From NCBI GenBank assembly GCA_907163375.1, contig CAJQUW010001765.1:45666-109665 (forward strand): 64,000 nucleotides of DNA, given 5' to 3'. Position 1 is the first letter of the stretch. Every line of letters starts with the position of its first letter. A model generated the notes under the pieces. It was given only the letters and a program-made list of their open reading frames with translations, ran no database searches and was not told the origin of the DNA. This DNA is from Prostheceraeus crozeri. Lineage: Eukaryota; Platyhelminthes; Polycladida; Euryleptidae. The position numbers and the translations under genes were made by a program. Positions 54,660-64,000 of this stretch are shown here, one piece after another.

Positions 54660-54845
54660 ATTTTCTTGCGCCTGCTGTTGATTTTAAATAATAATCGGAA
54701 GGGCCAAAATTATGAAGAAAACTTGTGCGCAATGATCTGAATTCTTCAAATCTGAAGGAATCGTGGCGACCGGAGCATCTGATAGAATTCACAGCAATCC
54801 GCAAGCGACGCACGACTTTTTTCCTATCTATGCAAGGCATTAGGA
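54660..54845 (+). repeat. Dispersed repeat A, copy 2
   Basis: See 36858-37035. It shares GCGCCTGCT, GCGCAATGATC and AGCAATCCGCAAGCGACGCA, with about a fifth of positions different by eye. Confidence 0.6.
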
Positions 54846-55272
54846 ATTCCTTTTTGCCCACTGACTAAGTTCCACTGTTTTGAATTAGTCTTCACTTCTA
54901 TTAAACTGAAAGAGCAAAGCAGTCTAATTCTGTGCCTGCAACATTGCCGCTATCTTGATTGACACATCAAAAGGAGATAAAAGCAACTGAAACGGGTAAC
55001 TCTACATAACATGCACGCATATTAATTTGATGATCAAACAGAGAAAATCATTCTTAATTTCTTAAGAAAACTTTCAGCCTCAATTCACACATGAAATTGG
55101 ACTTCAAATGCCTTCACTGAAATACAGCAATGCTCTGTATTACATTTGCACTTACATTAATTTGCATTGTCCTTATCTGAGCTTTAGTTTCTACACCAAA
55201 ATTCTTGCCATGTGAAGATCAGATTCATGACCTATTTTGAAACGCATGCTGTTTGAAGAGTCTATATAATTT

Positions 55273-55941
55273 ATCATTAACTAATATCTTCACCTGTAGA
55301 AAATAAATACTAAAATGTGGAATATTAGAGAAATTTGAACTTTAACCTCATCTAATGACAATGATGTAATCTCAGAGCGATTAATAATCAACGTTCTATT
55401 GGCCACCTCAAACAGATATTTCGATTAGTGTATGGTTTGCTAGTTTTTGTTGTTATTTTCCATTTCAAATAGTGATCTAATGGAAAATGTTAAAAATTGC
55501 CTATTCGAATTAACGAATTTTGCGAAAGGATTCTTCCTATCAATATATCAATATCTGATATATAAAGATATAAAGATATTCACAAATGCAAAATCTTTGA
55601 ATTTGAAATCATCTGAATATTATGCATGCTTTAAAATTTGAAATTGAGTTTCAAATAAGATTTTTTATTATTTTTGTACTTTCTTTGTTTCTGCATCTGA
55701 TCACCAATTATTGTACCAATTATTTTTCACCTGCAAAAATTAAACACTAAAAAGTGCGATTTTAGTGCTATTTGAGCTTAACTAAAAGTTCATATTATTT
55801 GACCTTTGACCTCATATAATACGATGATGCTATCTCAGAGCGATTAATAATCATCATTTTATTAAACATCCTGACCAGATCTTTCGATTGATGTATGGTT
55901 TGTTTGTTAGTTTTTCTTGTCATTTTCCCTTTCATGGATAG
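55273..55941 (+). repeat. Diverged direct duplication
   Basis: 55273-55475 and 55724-55941 share TTCACCTG, ATCTCAGAGCGATTAATAAT, TTTCGATT followed by GTATGGTTTG, and TTTTCC..TTTCA in the same order. The copies differ by many substitutions and indels, so the duplication is old. No gene is seen from 54846 to here. Confidence 0.6.
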
Positions 55942-56177
55942 TGTACTCTCCTGAGGACATTTTGACCCACAAGTTTTGGTTCATCAGTGCGCAGCAATGT
56001 TGACCCCAAAGCTGCAACAATTTGTAATCAAAAAGAAGAGGAGATCAATGTGCTTCTAATGGCACATCTCCCGACTTTGTACAATCCCTAGAACGCCCAC
56101 AAATTGCACATAAAGAATATTTGTATTTTTCAAAAAAAGCTTATTTCATGCATCAAAGGGTTGAATAGTGATCTACC

Positions 56178-56760
56178 GGGTGTCCCACAAATATATGCCT
56201 GTAAATATTGGACTTTCTAAAATTCAAATTTATAAGTAAATTTTATATTTCAACCACACTTTCCCCCACGGGATGCTCTTACATCTCATAAACAGTTCGG
56301 ATAAGAGTTCAGTAGATCTAGATTGAGATCGTTGTCATTCCCCATGTCCGTCAGGTTTTTTCGTTACTTAAGTTTGTAGCACTTCTTTCTTCAAGCGATA
56401 AGGATTTCAGTGCAGTAAAGTATCATCTTTATCCTTCAATATTGCATCAATATTTTCACAAGGATCAAGATCGGGAAAGCCTCTTGGCCAAACGGTGTTA
56501 TCGAAGCAGTCAAACCCGGAATCCCTTAACATGTCCTGTGTTCGCATTACCTCAAACACGGAGTCATGCAGCAATTGATCAGCGTCCTCTACGTTTTCCT
56601 CGTCTCTCAGAAACGGAAATACTGTTTATTTGGTTCAAGTATAACTTCACGAAAATATTCTCCGTTCCATGCTTCACCGTCTTCTTTGATCACCCTCATC
56701 ATTCCCTTAATACTAACACTGGGTCCCCAACACGCCAGCATCATGAGTGAATCCCACAAT
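56178..56760 (-). pseudogene. Decayed Tc1/mariner-type transposase
   Basis: On the minus strand, across shifted frames between 56760 and 56407: a segment with NGEYFREVILEPNKQYF and, downstream, CFDNTVWPRGFPDLDPCENI then DAILKDK. The WP...PDL.P.EN block is the third catalytic motif of Tc1/mariner enzymes. Earlier catalytic Asp residues are not clear. ACCGGGTGTCCCACAAA at 56178 may be the terminal repeat of one end; no partner end was found. At least two frameshifts. Confidence 0.65.
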
Positions 56761-57791
56761 CATGGAACATTACGCATATTTCACACGTGTTTCCATTAAT
56801 TAACATTTCCGCGACACGCCATTTTCTTACGTGCTTCATGCGTGTTCTTTACTCGGTAATTCAGGATTGATTTTTCTGTGTGATTCACAACATTTGTTCC
56901 AGTTTTCGCGTTTTAGTACGCAATGGCTTTAAATGTTGCTTTGATTCATAATCGTCTACCTTCATGGGTAGGCCTATGTTGGCCTATTGTGGACCTAAAA
57001 TGCGATTCTTGCATACGCTAAATCTTGAGCGTCTTTTCAATTCAATTGGGCAAAGGACGGCAGTACAAACTTCACTCTCTAGGCTAGCATCAACAGAACT
57101 AGGCAACCAGACTGGAATCCTTGCATAGAGCGCGCCAAGGAGATGCTCCATTGTAAGGTTATCTCAAATACTAGCGCGCCAGAGCCTAAAACCATACCAT
57201 TATTAGATTTTTTAAAGGTGCTTCCCAATTTTGAGCGTCCCAGCTCGATCCCATCAACATACCAATCGGCGCACAAGCAACATGTCCCATGTTCAATATT
57301 TTCTGAGAACAAGCGCGCCAGAGCTAGCTCATCCATCAAAAATTCAAGTTTAGCAAGCCTAAAAATGAGTGGTTTTCAAACTCACAAAGTTACAACATCT
57401 AAAACATAATACGGTTAACATTGAAAAGTCATGGAGAAAAATCTTGAAATGAAGAAAGATGATCATCCCGAACTGTAGTGATGCATGAACTTCAAAGGTG
57501 CAGGACAGAAAATCTGAGGATATTATGCGACAGTATCCAACAGAAATTCCGAACAACGCGTTCAAAGTCTGTAAAATTGATTGATTTGTATGCAAATGCA
57601 CCCTTATCTATGCTAGCTTACTTGAAATTGCTGAAGATGACGTGGCTTTTATTTCAGGCGAAGACCCGCTCGATTGATAATTCTGAATCATATGTTGAGT
57701 TCTACGAAAATTCGTAAGAATTTCAAGTATTATTTATTCATCATATTGAAACAAATTTTGTAATTCAGTTCTACAAGTTATCTGATTAGCA
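56761..57791. other. No gene recognised
   Basis: Open frames at 57079-57409 exist on both strands of the same stretch and carry no motif. Confidence 0.45.
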
Positions 57792-58450
57792 CACTGTAAA
57801 TCGCTCAATACCAATCGCATACGAAGGATGCATACCAAAATATTTTTTGGCATATTTCTGTATTCTCTTGGTATATATTTGTATGCTTTTCGTTTGTTAT
57901 TTCAAATGTGATATGCTTTGCATACTAAAGCCATAACAGCACAATGTTAAAAGAAAGCATGAAATACGTCCAAAGTATGTTAATTTAAGGCCTTTTGTCA
58001 ATAAAGATCACACTAATGTTACTAGTGTTCTGTAAGTAGTGAGATAATGACATTTAAGAGTGATACTTTTAATACTAAATTCGATTTTGATACACGTAAG
58101 TCTAAGGCATTTCATAAATAATCAATAAGTATTCAACCATCAACAATTATACATTATGTAATTTTGAAATTAAGCATATTATCAATCCGAAATAAAAACA
58201 TATTATAATTCATGAACGCAAAAATAGTTATGTTTGAGATATATAAGTCAACATGATTCCATGAAAGATATCGATTGAATAAACTTGTGGTTATCTGCTT
58301 TGCTCTTGAAGAAGAGCTAACTGTTCGTCCTGTGAAAGATGCTAGACAAATAACACCGACGAAATTCTCTTGGAGCCTAAAATTCTCAGTAAGATTAATC
58401 TAGTTATATCACTCTATTTACGCGACTGGTATTACTGAAAAAAGCTATTT
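57792..58450 (-). mobile_element. CACTG-ended non-autonomous element, copy 3
   Basis: The left edge CACTGTAAATCGCTC is the best-preserved terminus of the family. A subterminal cluster of GGTAT/CATACC motifs follows, then the shared central part, and the far end near GCTATTTGGCAGTA. In reverse complement it matches 10503-11186 from end to end. Confidence 0.65.
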
Positions 58451-58945
58451 GGCAGTACACGCGGGATCCAGTTGTGTTCACGCGTTATTCTGGCAGGTTC
58501 ACACGAGATATACACGAGAACACACGGGTTGTTCACGAGATCATGCGTGATAACGTCATGTGAAACACGCGTAATTTGACGTGACTGGAATCCAGTGAAA
58601 GCAAATGAAGACTCTAGTACTGGATAGGTGAACCACCATTTCACGATAACACTCATCGTCTTCGATTTCCAGGACGGATGTTGTCTGGTTGAGGTGGCCA
58701 ATAGCACGTTGATTATTGATTTGAATCTCAAATTTCAAACATACATGCATAATAAGCAGATAATTTCAAATTTAAAAACTTTGCATTTCTGTGCAATCTC
58801 AACATATTTCATCAATATATACCGAAATCAGCCAAAATATTTCAAACCTTCAGATTTTAAATTAGCTCTCACTCCAAAAGTATTGTGACAAATTTATTTT
58901 CTTTCAGTCAAAAGTTGCATGATCGTAGAAAGCAACCCCTAACTA
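58451..58945. other. No gene; CACG-rich patch at 58455-58590
   Basis: The patch repeats TTCACGCG, ACACGAGA and ACACACGGG motifs in both orientations and could be a decayed palindromic element. The overlapping frames on both strands are not genes. Confidence 0.45.
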
Positions 58946-60559
58946 CAGATTGCTTCATAAAAAATGGATCACCCTTAAACATGGCCTTAACTTCAACTTT
59001 GTCTAACTCCGGATCCGCCAAACTTGAACGAATTTCTCTGAAATTTGGAAGATATGTCAGTTGTGCTTACTAATACCATTGTTGGAAATTTCAAGCATGA
59101 ATATTGAGTTGTTTTCCTGTTATAGATAAAAAAGTAGTAGATAATTTGATCTTCATTTAGCAATGTTACACAAAATCATACCTCACTCTTATAAAATTTG
59201 TTTCCTTTGTTATGTAATATGTTGTTCTACAAACCAAAAGCTATCAAGCAAAACAAAAATAAAGAAAATCGGTCAATCAGAGACAGTATAGCACCATTAT
59301 TCATCAACAATAATGTAACTGCTACATGTGATTAACTGGACTTCATGTTCCTGACTTCGTTGCGGTGGTGTTGGCAGCACTCCTGATTGCTTTCAGCTAG
59401 AAATCTATCTCTTACCGGTTGAAAACAATACAAAGCACAAATGAACAATAACGAGATCGCATTCACAAAAGGCAAAGTGTCAGCCTTGCTAGAACTAGGG
59501 TTTTCTTTGCGAGCTACAAGCAAGCGACTAAATGTCCCTTACACAAATGTGCATCGATGGCATAATGATGATTTTCAACTCTGTCGTAAAAAGGGCTCTG
59601 GCCGTCCACGCAAAACATCCAAACGTAGAGACCGCCTAATTTTGAGATTTGTTAAAGTTCGTCTATTTCTAAGTCCACTATTCGTAGAAGACTTATTGAG
59701 TCGAATTTCAAGACCTGTAAAAGGCCCTCTCAGATCGAATTATCAGATCAGCATACAAAAGACGTCTCAGATGGGCAATGAGTCATTGTCACTGGCGAAA
59801 TCAATGGGATCGGGTTGTCTGGTCTGATGAGGCATCAGTCCGTCTGAAGGATAATGATGGTTGATTGAGATAATGGATAAAATCTGATCAGGAAATTCCG
59901 AGACATTTACATCGTCCCCGGGTACAAGGTGGTGCGACTCTACTGATTTGGGCTGGCATTTGGACCAATGGCCGCTCTGAACTTCACATACGGTGTACAG
60001 CAAGGAACCATGAATTCTGAACGCTATGCGAATGTTTTACGAATGAACATTGGCCAAATGACAGATCAACTTGGTGATCCATCGACTTGGTTATTTGTGG
60101 ATGATAATGCTACGTGTCACAGGAGTGGTAGAGTCAACTTATGCAAGTCTCAATTAGGGCTTAGGACATTATCTTGGCCAGCTCGTTCTCCTGATCTGAA
60201 TCCCATAGAAAATGTATGGAGTATTCTAAAACGTAACCTTCGTCGTTCACTGCTACCTACAGATGGCGTATCACAACTTACGCCACTGTTAAAAAGAGAG
60301 TGGAGAAAGTTATATCAGTGAAAAATCAACGATATCATCGAATCAATGCCTAGACGAATTGGCAATGTCATTGACAATAAGGGTAGGGCCACAAAATATT
60401 AGCTTCTTAAGAACCGTTACTGTATCATAGCTTATTAGATTATATAAGGACATTTAAATATATTAGGGACATGAAATAACATGAAAAATGCTTTCTGTAT
60501 CATACTTATGTTTTATTTAGTCAAATTTTAGGATGATCCACTTTTTATGAAACGGACTG
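58946..60559 (+). mobile_element. Tc1/mariner transposon, copy 2
   Basis: 1,614 bases with TA on both sides (58944-58945 and 60560-60561). Ends CAGATTGCTTCATAAAAA and, inverted, CAGTCCGTTTCATAAAAA. Sister of 49462-51112. Confidence 0.9.
59441..60321 (+). pseudogene. Tc1-like transposase, copy 2
   Basis: The N-terminus MNNNEIAFTKGKVSALLELG with its helix-turn-helix is intact here, as is the GRPRKT hook. A 41-base deletion after LILRFVKV removes part of the second helix-turn-helix linker and shifts the frame; further small changes follow in the core. The later part is open (QGTMNSERYANVL, LFVDDNATCH, WPARSPDLNPIENVW) and ends LLKREWRKLYQ. It lacks a continuous frame, so it is inactive, but its lesions differ from copy 1. 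Confidence 0.88.
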
Positions 60560-60561
60560 TA

Positions 60562-61003
60562 TTTAATATCTGGAGCTATTAGATATCTGGTGACCAGCTT
60601 GCTTGTTTTAAAAAATATTCAAAATTTTCGCCACGAAGGTCAATAGTTAACTAATAATGTTCAAACAGCTTCACTGTAAAGTGCACATCGTTAGGAACAG
60701 CTGATCTAACCTTTAAACGCAACAGAAAAGCTTCACTGAAAAACTTCGCAAATATCTGCTATAAATGTGACGTCAGAGTTTTCAATGATTGATGACGTAG
60801 CAACTAAAATCCGTTAATATCAGATGACGCGACGGATTGAAGTTCGATTGAACCGGACCGAAAACCGATAACTTGGTAGCTTACAGGGGATTGACGATTG
60901 CAGACGATTTCCTTCATGTATCAAGATTTATCGTGACAACACAATCTTTGTTTATCAGTTATTGCAATGAATGGAAAATCAGGAATCAGGAGTTATAAAT
61001 ATG
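60562..61003. other. No gene recognised
   Basis: Non-coding; no motif or marked repeat. Confidence 0.45.
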
Positions 61004-61134
61004 TCAAAAAAGACGGAGAGTAATGCTTGTGAAGAATTTCACTGTTAATTTCACCTGATGAAGGCTTCGGCGAAAATTTGTGAATAACGTCAATATATTC
61101 GAGTTCTCTTCGAATTACTCTCCGTCTTTTTTGA
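61004..61134. repeat. 131-bp element with 21-bp perfect inverted ends
   Basis: TCAAAAAAGACGGAGAGTAAT (61004-61024; first 20 bases and one more) is exactly complementary to 61114-61134. The interior contains CACCTGATGAAGGCTTCGGC, which resembles retroelement 3' tails. It may be a small MITE or a folded retroelement tail. Confidence 0.65.
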
Positions 61135-64000
61135 GGAATGCAGATATTATTTCTTTGACAATCTTGAATTTTGATCGACTTCAAATTTCCATCAGTGCTA
61201 CTTCCAAAAAAAGACCGAAACGTCCGAGACGAAAACAATAATTAAGAAAAAAGACCCATCTGCCGTAAATCGTCTATTGAATCTTCACATCTTCTCATGT
61301 CCTGCTGCGTCGTCAGGCAATAGTTACAAGTCATATGGCAAACATCGATGTAGCTAAGTTAAATATCGCACTGGACTAGAGCAGAATGTGATAATGATTC
61401 ACACGCTGAAGTAAAAAGTTCACCAGTGCATAGGTTCGGAGAAATGTATAAGTTGGAAAGAGATAGCTATGTTATGTGCAAGATTAAAAAACAAAAGACG
61501 CTTAAATAAGAAATGAAATATAGTCATTCATTAAATTCTTCACGACGATTTAGAGAATGGGCACAACTGACGAATAGCCATGGCTTCTGATATTCGACAT
61601 CTAATTACACTATCATGTCTACTCATAATAGAAAAAGTAAAAGCATCTTTAGCGTCTGCCTCAACACACCATACTTACTTTATCCGAGTCGAAAAACACG
61701 GTAGATATTGTTTTTAACTCTTGCAAAGCTAAAGGGAAAGTCTGCATTTTTTTTATCTGTGCATAACTTTTGAAATTTGGGAATCATAATAGGCAATGGC
61801 AATATAATTGACAGTGTAACTAATAAACAGCGACGAACAGTGTACAGAGTAATTGTATCTATAAATGTGAAATTGACTTAAACATCACGATTTTCAGAGC
61901 AGTGGATATTTGTCGCTCTGAATCAGAATCGCAGAATGGCCTATGATAATTTTCTACATTAATCACATGTCTCGCATTCTTCCTTTTCTGTACTTTAGCT
62001 GTGGATTCGTGCTCTTATGGCTCCAGACTTGTAATGTCTGAATGCACCAGACAAAGGAAGAAAAAGCAAAAAGCAGTTGCAAAGCAGTTAGATGAACTTC
62101 TCTCCCAGCCGACTTTGAAGAGTGCAGAGCTTTGTAAGTTGAGCACTTTATGAAGTCGGGACAAGTTCACCGCCAAGAGAAAGTCATTGTAAACAGTCAG
62201 TGGCTCCTTCTTCAAATCAGATCAGCGCAGTTCGAGACTTGACCTTCTTAATACCGAGTACTGCTTTCAAAGTGCGGCTCTGAATTATATGGAGCAGTTG
62301 ATCCCAGTGGGCAAAAACAGATACTATCACAGGATCGAAGGAGCATGCGCTAATTCAGTTTGATTGATTGAAGGAAAACGCTAGAATGATGTGAACATCA
62401 AACTCAGAGGGACCCCAGATAGCCCGCGCAAAATAGCGTCAAGTATGACATCATGTAAAACATGTTTTAAGAATTTTGCAGACGGATTGATGATAATTAG
62501 GGCAATTTTTTATATGTCATATTTTGTCATTTTTTAGAGGAAGGTCATATATTGTGTCTCATCATTTTTAGTCATATTTTGGTCACTTTTCTGTTGTTTT
62601 AAACTGGTAGAGTTGCCAGGAAGTAGTTATAGAAATGACCGATGCTTGCAGAATGACGCAATATTGGTCTTCTCAGCAGCGGGATGCAGTCTGAGGACAG
62701 CTCAAATGCATACCTTACCTACAGATATGAATGCTACCGACGGCGCCAGGATTGGCTCGTCTGTCGTCTGCCTTTCCTTGCCAGCCAAACGCTGCTTCGG
62801 TAGAGCGTTCCTCTCCATGTTCAAGCAGATGCTATGCGAAGACAGACATTTTTTAACATCATATGTAGTAAATTACTATTGTTTTGTACAACAAGCTGTA
62901 AATGGTAAGCGTTTGAAATAAATATTTTTATTTAAATACAATATATTTTGAGTCGACTCAAAAAAGATTCTGTATACAGTGAAAATTTATACACGTATAT
63001 GAAGAGATTCAGTTTTTTGCGGAGATTACGTTCCTGCGGTCCAAAAATTATTTGAACAGCTTTTAAAAAGCTAGTTTTTGCAAATTATTCCCGTTTTTAT
63101 ATACTACCGAGATGCAGCCACTTTATGAGTAGTATGGGTATTTGCTAAAAAGCATCTTAGCTAATGGGAACTTAAGCTTATTATTAAGGAAATGTTATCA
63201 ACTGCAATCCCTGCTGATCTCAGGCAAAAAAAGCGTTGCCGACTGTCATAATGGTGGCGAGCATCAGTCGCATGAAGATCATATGTTACTATCATATGAT
63301 AGATCATGTGTTGCAATATCATCATTCCTAACATCGCATATCTTTACGATCTCCTCTTTTACATTTGACTCTCGAAATATATAAGCATCTCTCCATCTTC
63401 TAGGATTTTTTGGATCCCTATGTAGATGAACAAACAGGCCACAGAAAACACAATGAAATGAAAATGTTTGTCCGTCTGTTTTTCAATGCTAGAACGAGCA
63501 ACCTTCGTCGGAATATTCTCATTTCAAAACGAATCTATCAACAGCTGCATCTTACGTCTAAATCTCGTTTGAGTTTTTTTGGACACACGTCGACACACAG
63601 TTTTTGTGACAAGGTGACAGTAAACTGGCTATCTAACTCTAAATTAGCATGCGGCTGTTCATGCATACCGTCACCGTACAGCTTACTACATTCTCTGATA
63701 TTCTGTATATGGGTGGATTTGGCGATATTAATTATGGCGAATATATTAAGAAATATATCTAATATATTTAAGAATTTATAAAGTTATTGATATGATTTCA
63801 TGATTGCAATCAGTATAGAAACCTTAGATACTTTATAACAAGTCAAAAAGTAAGTAAATACGATTTGACTAATTTTACTAGAGATAGGTCGATAAAAACT
63901 TTATTGCCAGCTGCTAAAAGTTGAATTATTCAGTGACTAAAACAGTTATTTGTCAAATGCTCACAAATAATAATATTAATAATAATTATTATTATTATCT
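61135..64000. other. No gene recognised
   Basis: Frames at 62015-62215, 62613-62921, 63142-63384 and 63410-63781 are open but carry no motif I recognise. TGTCATATTTTG-like motifs repeat at 62510-62590. The window ends in an AAT/ATT simple repeat (63965-64000). Confidence 0.5.

Noticed and set aside
57079-57409. Open frames on both strands
   Set aside because: Overlapping frames without motif; likely chance.
62613-62921. 102-codon open frame near the right edge
   Set aside because: No domain and no supporting signals; the amino-acid pattern is unremarkable.

Overview
The window is animal DNA, A+T-rich and packed with mobile elements. Polinton, Penelope-like (PLE), Tc1/mariner, Harbinger, CACTG-ended and LINE sequences all occur. 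No host gene could be supported. The mix, and frequent motifs such as TAGGCCTA and ACATGTA, suit a marine invertebrate; the phylum cannot be fixed from the sequence.

Layout. 1-2450: a higher-order tandem repeat punctuated by six runs of 9-11 G. 2451-6000: no gene seen; two strong hairpin sites and a possible PLE tail. 6039-7010: two 5'-truncated PLE ends fused head-to-head as a near-perfect 1-kb inverted repeat. 8526-10495: a short repeat cluster and a PLE with reverse transcriptase and GIY-YIG endonuclease. 10503-11186: first of three copies of a CACTG-ended non-autonomous family (others at 42440 and 57792). 12172-29161: a 17-kb Polinton. 31345-31455: an uninterrupted copy of the tRNA-like repeat into which the Polinton inserted. 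33251-34927 and 40916-41300: two more PLE lineages. 35060-35470 and 39766-40278: LINE 3' ends. 37081-38350: Harbinger copy. 43553-43983 and 46778-47191: a MITE pair. 48980-51308: a CACTG-ended element split by a Tc1 transposon whose near-identical sister lies at 58946-60559. 56178-56760: a decayed mariner-like transposase. The rest has no supported gene.

The Polinton is the centrepiece. It has AG...CT ends, a 6-bp target duplication GACGAG, and terminal inverted repeats of about 610 bp that are almost identical, so the insertion or its last end-homogenisation is recent. Two genes at the left read rightwards: an unknown protein and an adenovirus-type protease. A leftward block, 19.5 to 14.5 kb, holds a fibre-like coiled-coil protein, an amphipathic virion-like protein, a major capsid protein, a small hydrophobic protein, and a reading frame in which a parvovirus-type phospholipase A2 domain precedes a retroviral-type integrase. 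A 457-residue protein reads rightwards from a 75-bp divergent spacer; a second leftward block carries protein-primed DNA polymerase B, a packaging ATPase, a possible DUF8207-like protein and a membrane protein. The element is broken: the polymerase, integrase and ATPase regions together show about five or more breaks. The other main reading frames are open. No penton (single jelly-roll) gene was recognised.

Most unusual: the PLA2-integrase arrangement, a phage tail-fibre-like motif in a Polinton coiled-coil protein, a possible sliding-clamp-like gene, subterminal hairpins in the inverted repeats, many short GC-rich hairpins scattered through the element, and a 1.1-kb almost pure G/T tract inside it.
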